The translations under genes and the position numbers were made by a program. This document shows positions 1 to 7,550 of a stretch of 31,141 nt of DNA, in pieces. A model generated the notes under the pieces. It made no database searches. It was not told where the DNA came from and worked only from the letters and a program-made list of their open reading frames with translations. The stretch is from Verrucomicrobiota bacterium (lineage in GTDB: Bacteria; Verrucomicrobiota; Verrucomicrobiia; Limisphaerales; UBA1100), in assembly GCA_028872645.1 (NCBI GenBank), contig JAPKDK010000005.1, forward strand, positions 1-31,141, in the 5' to 3' direction. Position 1 is the stretch's first letter, and every line of letters begins with the position of its first letter.

Positions 1-251
1 CGTTTGGCTTCGCGGTATTCGGCGGATTCGAGAATGGTGTCCACGCTTTCCTCCTGCGCGGTGTCGATGAAGGAACAGGTGTTGATGATCAGCGCGTCGG
101 CTTCGGCGGGTTCGTTGGTGATCTCGAGGCCATCAGCCATCAGCGAGCCGAGCATCACCTCGGCGTCGACGAGATTTTTGGCACACCCCAGCGAGATCAA
201 CCCCACGCGAGTAGGGGTGGCAACAGCTTTGAGTTGGGACGAGCGGGCCAC
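1..251 (-). CDS. rimO: Ribosomal protein uS12 methylthiotransferase RimO, N-terminal part
   Basis: This is the first 83 residues of a radical-SAM methylthiotransferase; the gene runs off the left edge of the window. RimO adds a methylthio group to an aspartate of ribosomal protein uS12. The N-terminal domain carries the motif VGLISLGCAKNLVDAEVMLG with its iron-sulfur Cys (about residue 23), then a second cluster Cys in INTCSFIDTAQEES (about residue 59). The SLGCAKNLVD wording favours RimO over its paralogue MiaB. The radical SAM CxxxCxxC motif and the TRAM domain lie outside the window. The GTG at 251 is the only good start between the end of the upstream HTH gene, 34 bases away, and the conserved motif. 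The two genes are probably co-transcribed from the promoter at 790-818. Confidence 0.9.
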   Translation of the reverse strand, partial: MARSSQLKAVATPTRVGLISLGCAKNLVDAEVMLGSLMADGLEITNEPAEADALIINTCSFIDTAQEESVDTILESAEYREAK

Positions 252-285
252 GGGCGCAGCCAGCCTAGTGATTCTGAAAATAAAA

Positions 286-783
286 TCAAGAGCCGGAATC
301 GAGCGGAAGCAAGTCCGCATCCGTCGTGGCATCGGGCGCGTACAAGCCGGGGCCGATATTTTTCAAATGATCGGTGCTGTCGAACTCGCGTTTCCATTTG
401 ACGCCATAAAAAACGCCAGCGGCAAGGGCCACAAACACAAAAACCGGCAGCACGAGCCGCCAGTTCACACGCGAAAAGGCGAGCATAATGGCGTCGAGAA
501 TCCCGGCGCGCAAAGCGGCATTGCTGCCATCGGGCTGGGTGCCGGAGGCTTGGCCCATCTCGACATTCAGCTGTTCGAGCAGCGCCTCCGTGTCCAGCTT
601 CAGCATATTCGCGTAGCTGCGCACAAAGCCGCGCACATACACCAGCGCGGCAAACTCCTCAAAGCGGCCGTCCTCCAGCGCCTGCACTTGGTCGGTCTTG
701 AGCTGGGTCGCCTCCACCACCTCCGCAAGCGCCAAGCCTTTCGCTTCGCGTGCGTGTCGTAATTGTTCGGCTACCGTTGCCAC
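286..783 (-). CDS. Short RodZ-like helix-turn-helix membrane protein
   Basis: This 165-residue protein has an N-terminal HTH domain of the RodZ/HTH_25 type (about residues 5-70, with LRHAREAKGLALAEV and the later YVRGFVRSYANML helix). One transmembrane helix follows (about 108-130, LVLPVFVFVALAAGVFYGV), then only about 35 extracytoplasmic residues. RodZ links the MreB cytoskeleton to the envelope in rod-shaped cells. Here the usual C-terminal beta domain is missing, so only the cytoplasmic and membrane parts are kept. The start is GTG at 783; a TAGTCT -10 box ends six bases before it, so the message may be leaderless. The gene lies just upstream of rimO. An HTH membrane protein close to ftsK is a recurring arrangement in bacteria, which supports a cell-shape or division role, but this is inferred. 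Confidence 0.75.
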   Translation of the reverse strand: MATVAEQLRHAREAKGLALAEVVEATQLKTDQVQALEDGRFEEFAALVYVRGFVRSYANMLKLDTEALLEQLNVEMGQASGTQPDGSNAALRAGILDAIMLAFSRVNWRLVLPVFVFVALAAGVFYGVKWKREFDSTDHLKNIGPGLYAPDATTDADLLPLDSGS

Positions 784-789
784 GCAGCC

Positions 790-818
790 AGACTAGCCTT
801 GCGCGAGCGGCTTGTGCA
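790..818 (-). promoter_or_regulatory. Promoter of the rodZ-like gene and rimO
   Basis: Read on the minus strand: a -35-like TGCACA (813-818), 17 bp spacer, and -10 TAGTCT (790-795). The -10 ends six bases before the GTG start. The -35 is weak, but spacing and -10 match the set seen at other genes in this window. Confidence 0.5.
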
Positions 819-872
819 TAAAAAGTTATCCCAATGACATTGTGAACATTGGGTGAATTAAATCTGGATTAT

Positions 873-949
873 CTGAACCGCCAAGGGGCAAAGACGCCCA
901 GATTTTTCAGAAATGGTTTTCATGGCGTCTTTGCCCCTTGGCGGTTCAG
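873..949. repeat. Dispersed palindromic element, copy A
   Basis: This is a perfect 26-bp inverted repeat (873-898 and 924-949, outer end CTGAACCGCCAAGGGGCAAA) around a 25-base loop. A related element, in the opposite orientation and with a similar loop (AAAACCATTT...GAAAA), lies at 5752-5819. Both sit between divergent genes and close to the -35 of the plus-strand gene. The open reading frame can be pushed upstream into this repeat through a TTG at 938, but the promoter downstream makes that start unlikely. Confidence 0.85.
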
Positions 950-970
950 TCTTATTCCGTGCCCGCAACA

Positions 971-999
971 TTTACAATGTCCGCGACTTCCGATAGGTT
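971..999 (+). promoter_or_regulatory. Promoter of the MBL-fold hydrolase gene
   Basis: TTTACA (971-976), 17 bp spacer, TAGGTT (994-999), then 10 bases to the ATG at 1010. The upstream in-frame ATG at 977 lies inside the spacer, so this promoter decides the start. Confidence 0.65.
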
Positions 1000-1009
1000 T
1001 TCCCGCCAC

Positions 1010-1792
1010 ATGGGCAAGGCAACCCTTCACGCGCTGGGTACGGGCAATGGCTGGGCCGGCGATTCGCGCGGGCACTCGGCATTCGTTTACCGGCTGGGCG
1101 GACGCACGCTACTGGTTGATTGCGGCGAGCCGGTGAGCAGCCGCCTGCGTGCCGCTGGCATTGCGCCCGATGATCTCGATGGCATTCTGCTAACCCATCT
1201 GCACTGCGATCACGTCGGTGGATTTTTTATGCTGATGCAAGGGTTTTGGCTCGAGAAACGCACGCGGGATTTAACCGTGCATATGCCCGCCGAAGGCCTC
1301 GAGCCCGTGCGCCGAATGCTGGATGCCGCGTTCATTTTCCGCGAACTGATGCCCGCCGAGCTCGACTTCGCCCCGCTCACGGCCAACGAGCCATTGCAAA
1401 TCGGCCCAGTAAAAATCACTCCGCACCCCACCACGCACCTCGAAACATTGCGTGAACATTTTCAGGAAAAATATCCGCAAGGCTTTGAGGCATTCAGTTT
1501 TGTGCTCGAAACCGAAGATGCCCGAATCGCCCACAGCGGCGACATCGGCGGCGCGGCCGACCTCGAGCCTTTGCTCGCTCAGCCGCTCGATCTTTTCTGC
1601 TGCGAACTCGCCCACGTGGAACCGACTGAACTTTTCGACCTCCTCGCCGGCAAACCCATCAGCCACGTCTGTTTCACCCACCTCTCCCGTCAACACCGCG
1701 AAAATCTCGAAGCCCTGAAAGCCCAAGCCGCCGAGGCGTTAGGGGAAATGGGGGTGACGTTTTTGGAGGATGGTCAGTTAGTTGAGTGTTGA
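1010..1792 (+). CDS. MBL-fold metallo-hydrolase (RNase Z/phosphodiesterase-like)
   Basis: This 260-residue protein belongs to the metallo-beta-lactamase superfamily. It has the dinuclear metal motif THLHCDH (residues 62-68), further metal ligands in HPTTH and HSGDIGG, and a late THLSRQH histidine. The N-terminus LHALGTGNGW is the usual first strand of the fold. The family includes RNase Z-like and phosphodiesterase-like enzymes; the substrate here cannot be read from sequence. I chose ATG 1010 because it puts the first strand near the N-terminus and because a promoter (971-999) covers the two upstream start candidates at 938 and 977. The gene is divergent from the rodZ-like gene and convergent with the cyclic-nucleotide-binding gene. 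Confidence 0.85.
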   Translation: MGKATLHALGTGNGWAGDSRGHSAFVYRLGGRTLLVDCGEPVSSRLRAAGIAPDDLDGILLTHLHCDHVGGFFMLMQGFWLEKRTRDLTVHMPAEGLEPVRRMLDAAFIFRELMPAELDFAPLTANEPLQIGPVKITPHPTTHLETLREHFQEKYPQGFEAFSFVLETEDARIAHSGDIGGAADLEPLLAQPLDLFCCELAHVEPTELFDLLAGKPISHVCFTHLSRQHRENLEALKAQAAEALGEMGVTFLEDGQLVEC

Positions 1793-1823
1793 GGGAAAGC
1801 CAATCAACCCTCATCCATCAACT

Positions 1824-1838
1824 GCGGCCAACGGCCGC
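1824..1838. terminator. Hairpin between convergent genes, possible terminator
   Basis: GCGGCC, AAC, GGCCGC form a perfect six-base-pair stem with a three-base loop between the convergent stops at 1792 and 1838. There is no clear T run on either side, so a terminator function is only suggested by position. Confidence 0.3.
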
Positions 1839-2548
1839 TAACGGCTCGACTGCCTCAGAATCAAATCCTTCTTGTGCCGTTCGTTGTCCGCGCGCATTCG
1901 GGTAGACATTTTGGCAGCGAGGGCGGCGAGAAAGGGCGTGGCGATTTCGGGTTGTTGATCCACGAGGCGCTTGAATTCCTTGGCGTCGATCTTGAGCAAC
2001 ACGCCGTCGCTGTTGGCCACGATGTCGGCGCTGCGTTTGCCGCGGTCGAAGAGTGAAATTTCCCCAAACACTTCGCCCGCCTTCAGCGTGGCGAGCAGGG
2101 TTTCCTTGCCGCCCACCATTTTGCGCACGCGCACAATGCCTTCGAGCAGCACAAACATCGCATCGCCCACGTCGCCTTCGTTCACGAGGGTTTCGAACTT
2201 CACAAACTTTTGCACTTCCATACTTTGCGCGAAGCGGCCGCGTTGTTGGTCGCTCATCCCCTTGAAAATTTCCACGCCCTCCAGCGTGCCCACGGGAACG
2301 CCAGGGATGAGCGGGCTATGCACGATGGTGCCGGGCTTCATCAAGCCCGCCGCTTTCTCAAAAAAGAGGCCCAGCTCCGGCAACTCACCGGCGCGCGCCC
2401 ATTGCTCGGTGTCTTCCAGATAAATCCAAATCGCATCGGTCACGCGCGCCTCGCGAATCCATTGGGTGAGCGTTGGGAAATCGATGGGGCCGTAAACCAC
2501 GTCATCCGCGGCCCATACCTTGTAAGTTCGATTCGATGCCATCGCCAT
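1838..2548 (-). CDS. GYF-like plus cyclic-nucleotide-binding protein, probable cAMP receptor
   Basis: This 236-residue soluble protein has two parts. Residues about 7-60 (YKVWAADDVVYGPIDFPTL...W) resemble bacterial GYF_2 domains, which are thought to bind proline-rich peptides or partners. Residues about 93-205 form a cyclic-nucleotide-binding domain with the phosphate-binding cassette FGEISLFDRGKRSADIVA, in which Gly162, Glu163 and Arg172 are the expected ligands. There is no DNA-binding HTH after it, so it is not a CRP-type transcription factor; it more likely acts through protein contacts. The gene lies 55 bases after the FtsK-cyclase gene on the same strand and has its own promoter. I chose ATG 2548, seven bases after the -10; a TTG at 2557 and an ATG at 2542 are alternatives. 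A role as receptor for the upstream cyclase is inferred. Confidence 0.85.
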   Translation of the reverse strand: MAMASNRTYKVWAADDVVYGPIDFPTLTQWIREARVTDAIWIYLEDTEQWARAGELPELGLFFEKAAGLMKPGTIVHSPLIPGVPVGTLEGVEIFKGMSDQQRGRFAQSMEVQKFVKFETLVNEGDVGDAMFVLLEGIVRVRKMVGGKETLLATLKAGEVFGEISLFDRGKRSADIVANSDGVLLKIDAKEFKRLVDQQPEIATPFLAALAAKMSTRMRADNERHKKDLILRQSSR

Positions 2549-2555
2549 CGCGGGC

Positions 2556-2584
2556 AAGTTACGCCGGGGGCGTGTGAATGGGAA
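2556..2584 (-). promoter_or_regulatory. Promoter of the cyclic-nucleotide-binding gene
   Basis: On the minus strand: TTCCCA (2579-2584), 17 bp, TAACTT (2556-2561), then seven bases to ATG 2548. The -35 matches the consensus at four of six positions. It lies just downstream of the ftsK stop, and would let the receptor be expressed separately from the cyclase. Confidence 0.5.
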
Positions 2585-2603
2585 GGGGGGATTTTGTCAT
2601 TCC

Positions 2604-5600
2604 CTAAACCAATTCCGGCACGCCTTGCCCTCGACCATCGGCGCCGCCGCCGTCGAGATCGATGAGGATCTCGCGGGGCTCGTGGCCTTGGGCGGGGCCA
2701 ACGATGCCGCGGTCCTCGAGCTCGTCCATGATGCGCGCGGCGCGGGTGTAGCCGAGGCGCAGGCGGCGTTGTAGCTTGGAGACACTGGCTTTTTGCTCGC
2801 TGCGGATCACCTCGATGCATTGCTGGATGAGATCTTCATCCTCGCCACTGATGGCCGAGCCGGCCAGCGCGGCGGGTTTGGAAAGTTGCTGGGTGATTTC
2901 TACCTCGAACGTCGGCTTCCCCTGGCCGGTGATGAAGCTAACGATTTGTTGCACCTCTTCGTCGGTGACGAGCGGCCCCTGCGCACGGGTGGGTTTGGAC
3001 GCGCCGGGCGGTTGATAAAGCATATCGCCCTTGCCCAAAAGTTTCTCTGCGCCCATCTCGTCGAGAATAACGCGGCTGTCGATTTTGGAGGCCACCTGAA
3101 ACGCAATGCGGCTTGGGATATTGGCTTTGATGACGCCGGTGATGACTTTCACGCTCGGGCGCTGGGTGGCCACGATGCAGTGGATGCCCGCGGCCCGGGC
3201 CATTTGGGTGATGCGAGCGATGGCGTTCTCCACCTCGGCGGGCGCGGTGAGCATGAGGTCGGCCAGCTCGTCGATGACCACCACGATGTAGCTGAGGCGA
3301 TCGGGGATTTCGATTTCCTCATCGCGGGGCACCACGATTTCCTCATCGATTTCCACGGCGAACCCTTCGGAACTGCCGCGCTCGCCGCCAAAAAGCGACA
3401 TCTGTGGCTCCGGCACGGCGGGCGGTTTGTCGCGCCGGCGTTGATTGAAGGAATGGATGTTCTTCACATTTTCCTTCGCAAAAATTTTGTAGCGCTTTTC
3501 CATTTCCGAAACCACCCAGCGCAGGGCGAGGATGACTTTTTTGGGATCAGTCACCACCGGCATCGCGAGGTGCGGCAGGGTGTTGTACATTTGCAACTCC
3601 ACCACTTTGGGATCGATCATCACCAGCCGTAATTCATCCGGAGAAAATTTGTAAAGCAACGATGCAACGATGCCGTTCATACACACGCTCTTGCCCGCGC
3701 CGGTGGCACCGGCGATCAAAAGGTGGGGCATCTCGGCGAGGTCGGCCACGATTGGCTTGCCGTACACATCCTTGCCCAACGCCACGGGCAGTTTGGCTTT
3801 ACTTTTCTTCCACTCATCACTCTCGAGCAAATCACGCATAATGACTTTCGTCTTGATGCGGTTGGGCACCTCGACGCCCACGGTGCTCTTGCCGGGCACG
3901 GGGGCGAGGATGTTGATGCGTTCCGCCTTCAACGCGGCAGTGATGTTGTTGGTGTAGGTGGTGATTTTTTCCATCTTCACGCCCGGCGCGGGATGCAGCT
4001 CAAAGCGGGTGATGGTCGGCCCTTTCGTGATGTCGCCCAACGCGACTTCCACACCGAATTGTTTGAGCGTTTGCTGGATGGTAATTGCGGCGGCTTTCAG
4101 TTCATCGGTGGAATCGATGGGGGCGGCAATAAATTCGGGTGCCTGCAGATATTCGACCGGCGGCAGTTTATAATTCTCAATGAGCGGCCCGCGCGCCACG
4201 GCGGTGGGCTTGGGGCGTTTGAGTTGCCTCGGCTTGGCGGGGCCGGTGCTGGAAATGGCGGGGGCAATGTGCACCGTCTGCTCGGTGTCATCCTTTGGGT
4301 CACCGAGAATATCTTCCGCAGTGGCTACGGCGTGGTCGGCTTTTTCCGCAATGGCCACCTCGGGATTTGCGGTGAGGTCTTCGTCCTCGAATACCGTTTC
4401 GGGCAATGCCTCCACGGCGACGGCGACGGTGTAAATTTCCGATTTTTGGGCGAAGCCCTCCAGCACGAACTCGCCCAGCAGCCGCACTTCGTATTGGGGT
4501 TGGCTGATGAGATCCTGCTGGATTTTCCCTGAAACTGCAACGCCGCCGACCGGCGCGTATTCCTCGATGCGCGAGGCGATGTTCACGCCGTCGCCAAGAA
4601 TGTCGTTACCCTCGCGCACCACATCGCCCTGATGAATACCGATGCGCAGCTCGAGATGTTCCACCTCGCGCGCGGCTTGCTGAATGGCCAGCGCACATTC
4701 CACGGCGTTAAGTGAGCTGTCGAAACTAAGCAACAATCCATCGCCCAGTTCCTTGAGCCATTCGCCCTCGAATTTTTTGACAACAGGCTTGAGCAGTTTA
4801 CGCTGTTGTTTGATGAGCTTGAGCGCCGCCTTTTCATCGCGATTGGCGAGCGTGGAATAATCCACGATATCCGTGAACACAATCGCGGCCAGCTTGCGGC
4901 GCGGTTCCGTGGGCGCTTCTTCATCCGCCGCGGCCGCCTTGGGGCGCACTTGCGGTTGGCTGAGATCGATGATGTTTGGCTCCTCGCGTGTGACCGCCGT
5001 GGGCATCGCTTGAGCGGCGGCGGCCAGTTCCTTTTGCAAATCCGCCACGCGCTGCTGGAGCTCCGCCTCGCGTTGGTTCAGCTCAATCTCTTCGTTGGCC
5101 AGCGGCTGCGAACGATCCACTTTGCGCTGTTTCCATTTCTCGCGCGCCGCCTTGAGCCATTCCTTGAGTTGAAAATTCGTGAGATACAGCAAGCTCACCA
5201 AATACACCGCCAACAACAACACCGTAGCACCCGCCGTGCCCACGTGTTGGAAAATTCCCTTGTGCAGCAGCAGCCCCACATAGCCGCCGGCGTCCACGGT
5301 GTTCAGGCTTTGCGCCAACCCGCCGAACAGCCCCGGATACAAGCTTAGCCCAGCAGCCCCCGCCAGCACCAATGCCGCCGCCCACGGCCAGCGCTTGCGC
5401 AAGCCGTCGAGTTTATCCGTGAAAAATGCGAGGGCGAAAATCAGCGTCAACGGCGGCAACAAATACGCCGCCACGCCCAGCGCCATAAAGCAGCCCTGCG
5501 CCAGCCACGCCCCGAGCGTGCCCACGAGATTGTGCAAGGGGTCGTTGACGTTCGTGCCGTTGAGCGACAAATCGCCTTTATCAAAGGAAAACAGCGCCAA

Positions 5601-5696
5601 CAAAAATAACACAGCCAGGGCAAGCAACCCAATGCCGAGCACTTCGTTGGCACCTCCTTTGGAATCCGTTTTTATGGGAGCCTCCTTACGCGCCAT
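2604..5696 (-). CDS. ftsK: FtsK/SpoIIIE DNA translocase with an embedded adenylate cyclase domain
   Basis: This 1030-residue protein is an FtsK-type septal DNA pump with an extra enzyme inside it. Residues about 20-173 are the N-terminal membrane domain (about four helices). Residues 178-230 form a charged coiled-coil-like linker. Residues 266-425 (DNA 4422-4901) are a class III nucleotide cyclase: Asp276 in FTDIVDY and Asp319 in KELGDG are the metal ligands, Lys315 and Asp365 are the ATP-selecting pair, and Asn372 and Arg376 are the transition-state residues. After a low-complexity linker come the motor (Walker A GATGAGKS 663-670, Walker B VVVIDE 805-810) and a winged-helix gamma domain (about 952-1010) that reads orienting DNA sites in FtsK. 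An acidic loop (about 765-800) precedes Walker B. All key residues are present, so both activities look intact. A weak promoter lies six bases upstream, and the neighbouring downstream gene encodes a cNMP-binding protein. Confidence 0.95.
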   Translation of the reverse strand: MARKEAPIKTDSKGGANEVLGIGLLALAVLFLLALFSFDKGDLSLNGTNVNDPLHNLVGTLGAWLAQGCFMALGVAAYLLPPLTLIFALAFFTDKLDGLRKRWPWAAALVLAGAAGLSLYPGLFGGLAQSLNTVDAGGYVGLLLHKGIFQHVGTAGATVLLLAVYLVSLLYLTNFQLKEWLKAAREKWKQRKVDRSQPLANEEIELNQREAELQQRVADLQKELAAAAQAMPTAVTREEPNIIDLSQPQVRPKAAAADEEAPTEPRRKLAAIVFTDIVDYSTLANRDEKAALKLIKQQRKLLKPVVKKFEGEWLKELGDGLLLSFDSSLNAVECALAIQQAAREVEHLELRIGIHQGDVVREGNDILGDGVNIASRIEEYAPVGGVAVSGKIQQDLISQPQYEVRLLGEFVLEGFAQKSEIYTVAVAVEALPETVFEDEDLTANPEVAIAEKADHAVATAEDILGDPKDDTEQTVHIAPAISSTGPAKPRQLKRPKPTAVARGPLIENYKLPPVEYLQAPEFIAAPIDSTDELKAAAITIQQTLKQFGVEVALGDITKGPTITRFELHPAPGVKMEKITTYTNNITAALKAERINILAPVPGKSTVGVEVPNRIKTKVIMRDLLESDEWKKSKAKLPVALGKDVYGKPIVADLAEMPHLLIAGATGAGKSVCMNGIVASLLYKFSPDELRLVMIDPKVVELQMYNTLPHLAMPVVTDPKKVILALRWVVSEMEKRYKIFAKENVKNIHSFNQRRRDKPPAVPEPQMSLFGGERGSSEGFAVEIDEEIVVPRDEEIEIPDRLSYIVVVIDELADLMLTAPAEVENAIARITQMARAAGIHCIVATQRPSVKVITGVIKANIPSRIAFQVASKIDSRVILDEMGAEKLLGKGDMLYQPPGASKPTRAQGPLVTDEEVQQIVSFITGQGKPTFEVEITQQLSKPAALAGSAISGEDEDLIQQCIEVIRSEQKASVSKLQRRLRLGYTRAARIMDELEDRGIVGPAQGHEPREILIDLDGGGADGRGQGVPELV

Positions 5697-5702
5697 CCGC
5701 CA

Positions 5703-5733
5703 AAAGTAGAGCAGAAAATGACGCGTTTTACAA
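5703..5733 (-). promoter_or_regulatory. Possible ftsK promoter
   Basis: On the minus strand TACTTT (5703-5708) ends six bases before the ATG at 5696, the same distance as in several other genes here. The best -35 is TTGTAA (5728-5733) with a poor 19-bp spacing, so this promoter is tentative. Confidence 0.35.
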
Positions 5734-5751
5734 ACTCAAACTGGGGAGGGG

Positions 5752-5819
5752 TGAGCCGCCAAGACGCCAAGAAAAACCATTTTCAGAAAATCTTGGCGGC
5801 TTTGCGCCTTGGCGGTTCA
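5752..5819. repeat. Dispersed palindromic element, copy B
   Basis: This is an imperfect inverted repeat with outer ends TGAGCCGCCAAG and CTTGGCGGTTCA; the left arm is about eight bases shorter than the right. The right arm, reverse-complemented, matches the arm of copy A (873-949) at all but two of 25 positions, and the loop is also alike. It lies between the divergent ftsK and yihY-like genes and ends four bases before the -35 of the latter. Confidence 0.8.
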
Positions 5820-5823
5820 AAAA

Positions 5824-5852
5824 TTGTCTCCCCCCAGTTTTCCTGCTAACGT
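5824..5852 (+). promoter_or_regulatory. Promoter of the YihY/BrkB-family gene
   Basis: TTGTCT (5824-5829), 17 bp spacer, TAACGT (5847-5852) preceded by GC, then 10 bases to GTG 5863. Good match in both boxes and spacing. Confidence 0.65.
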
Positions 5853-5862
5853 CCGCGCACCC

Positions 5863-6951
5863 GTGAACAATCCTTTGCCGAATATTCCGAACCCGTGGAA
5901 GATCTTTCGTGAAGATCTCGCGCAGGTCATGAAGAAGGAAAGCCGCGTGGTGCTGCCGAAACAGTGGATGCGTGTGGCGCGGTTTATCCTGCTGGCGTAT
6001 CGCAAGTTCGACGAGGAACGCTGCTTTATGCGCGCGGCGGCGCTGGCTTTCAACTCGCTGCTGGCGCTCATCCCGGTGCTGGCGCTGGCCACAGTGCTCA
6101 CCTCAGCGATCGGAAAGGACGACCAGTCGCAGTCGGTGCAACAGTTTGTCGGAAAAATAATCGTCAGCGTGTTGCCGGCTAAACACGAGGACGAGAAGAA
6201 GAATGCCAAAATCGTGGAAATCCGCGATGGCTTGCGCGATAATATTTCTAACTTCACAAAAAACCTCGCGCAACAAGTGAGCTTCGACAAGACGGGCGTG
6301 CTCAGCGCGCTGGTGTTTGTTTACCTCGGGCTAATGGTGATGATGCAGTTGGAGGATACGTTTAACGATTTATGGGCCGTGCGGCGGAGTCGGACGTGGT
6401 ACGCGCAGTTGCTGAAATTTTCGCCGGGGTTGGTGCTCGGGCCCGGCAGTATCATCCTCGCCTTTGCGCTGGCCAATGCGGTGCATTTCGAAAAAATCAG
6501 CGCGCACCTGCAATCGATGGGCGCGCTGGTAAATCTGCTGGTGCCGTTGCTCTTCGCGATGGCGGGCATCACGTTTTTGTATAAGCTCATCCCGAACACC
6601 AAAGTATCGTGGACCGCCGCGATTTGGGGCGGCGTGGTGGCCGGCATTTTGTGGCAGCTCAATCATCTCGCCAGCGCGTTGTATATTTCGCATGTGGTGG
6701 TGGAGAAAGATTGGTACTCACAAACCTACGGCGGCAGCCTCGGCCTGTTGCCCGTGTTTATGTTGGCGGTATATTTTACGTGGCTCATTCTGTTGTACGG
6801 CGCGCTCGTGGCCGCGCGGGTGCAATACCACACCACACCACTCAAGGAATCCGTGGAGGATAAGGATGCCGAACCGGTGAAACCCGAACCCGGCGAACGG
6901 GACTCGGATGAAACCGACGCAACGGATCAATCGAATGAAGTCAAAAAATAA
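5863..6951 (+). CDS. YihY/BrkB-family (virulence factor BrkB-like) inner-membrane protein
   Basis: This 362-residue polytopic membrane protein has the family hallmark RAAALAFNSLLALIPVLAL near the first membrane helix (about residues 57-82). Further helices occur at about 145-165 (LSALVFVYLGLMVMMQLE), 185-205, 220-245, 255-275 and 290-315, giving roughly six. The C-terminal 40 residues are highly charged and probably cytoplasmic. The family was once annotated as ribonuclease BN in error; its members are membrane proteins of unsettled function, proposed to transport lipids or other envelope components. I chose GTG 5863 because the promoter at 5824-5852 rules out the longer reading frame, which would begin inside the promoter and repeat. 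It overlaps the next gene by 17 bases if that gene starts at 6935. Confidence 0.85.
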   Translation: MNNPLPNIPNPWKIFREDLAQVMKKESRVVLPKQWMRVARFILLAYRKFDEERCFMRAAALAFNSLLALIPVLALATVLTSAIGKDDQSQSVQQFVGKIIVSVLPAKHEDEKKNAKIVEIRDGLRDNISNFTKNLAQQVSFDKTGVLSALVFVYLGLMVMMQLEDTFNDLWAVRRSRTWYAQLLKFSPGLVLGPGSIILAFALANAVHFEKISAHLQSMGALVNLLVPLLFAMAGITFLYKLIPNTKVSWTAAIWGGVVAGILWQLNHLASALYISHVVVEKDWYSQTYGGSLGLLPVFMLAVYFTWLILLYGALVAARVQYHTTPLKESVEDKDAEPVKPEPGERDSDETDATDQSNEVKK

Positions 6952-7507
6952 TCCACTGCGCATCGCGCAACTGGTGTTCGTGCTGACCGCCGCCGTGTGG
7001 CTGGGCGGCGCTGTATTCTTCACATTCGTAGCTGGGCCAATGTTTTTCGCGCCGGAACTGGCCGAAGCACTCCCCAAACCCCACGACGGCCTCGTGGCGC
7101 AGGAACTCATCCACCGGTTCACCGCCTTCCAACTTTCGCTCGCAACCATCGCCGCGCTGGCCTTACTGGCGGGTTGGCGGCTAGACGGCGGCAAATTTCC
7201 CCGCGCGCGGGGATTGCTGTTGGTGGGATTGGTGGCGCTGATTGTGTTCGGGTTGATTTACATCACGCCGCGCTTGGAGTGGTTGCATCAGTTGAAGTAC
7301 CCCGATTATTTCAAAATCGGAACCACTTCCGAACAAACCGCCTACGCCAACAAATCCTTCGGCCCGCTGCACGGCATTTCGCAAGTGGGAAATTTGGTGG
7401 TGCTATTCGGATTAGTCGCCCAACTCGTGCTGGCGTGGAAAGCAGCGGTGGGGATGAAAGTAGAAAGTCAAAACCACAGCGTAAAACGCAACAGTGGTTT
7501 TTCGTAG
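6935..7507 (+). CDS. DUF4149-like four-helix membrane protein
   Basis: This protein of about 190 residues has about four membrane helices. The first contains VWLGGAVFFTFVAGPMFFA, typical of DUF4149/TMEM205-like proteins, whose function is unknown. The last helix (LVVLFGLVAQLVLAW) is followed by a short polar tail. The start is ATG 6935 or ATG 6908; both overlap the end of the yihY-like gene, so the two are translationally linked and probably one operon. The last about 15 residues (after VGMKVE) look unlike the rest, and the gene ends just before an intergenic stretch rich in short repeats, so the original end may have been changed there. Confidence 0.7.
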   Translation: MKSKNNPLRIAQLVFVLTAAVWLGGAVFFTFVAGPMFFAPELAEALPKPHDGLVAQELIHRFTAFQLSLATIAALALLAGWRLDGGKFPRARGLLLVGLVALIVFGLIYITPRLEWLHQLKYPDYFKIGTTSEQTAYANKSFGPLHGISQVGNLVVLFGLVAQLVLAWKAAVGMKVESQNHSVKRNSGFS

Positions 7508-7527
7508 GAGCGTTTTGTGGAAATGTT

Positions 7528-7550
7528 ACCCTCTCCCTCAGGGAGAGGGT
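7528..7550. repeat. GC-rich palindrome, dispersed-repeat or terminator type
   Basis: ACCCTCTCCCT and AGGGAGAGGGT form a perfect 11-bp stem around a single C, followed by a partial extra copy (CAGGGTGAGGG). Elements of this wording recur in intergenic DNA of many bacteria. It lies between the convergent stops at 7507 and 7671 and could also stop transcription from both sides, though no T run follows. Confidence 0.6.

Noticed and set aside
4..762. Long plus-strand open frame over rimO and the rodZ-like gene
   Set aside because: It is antisense to two clear genes and has no domain; GC-rich codon use gives such long shadows throughout the window.
938..1009. Longer N-terminus for the MBL-fold protein (TTG 938 or ATG 977)
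   Set aside because: The TTG lies in the palindromic repeat and the ATG lies in the promoter spacer; neither extension resembles the fold.
2548..2604. Receptor gene as a CRP/FNR-type transcription factor
   Set aside because: No helix-turn-helix follows the nucleotide-binding domain; the protein ends about 30 residues after it.
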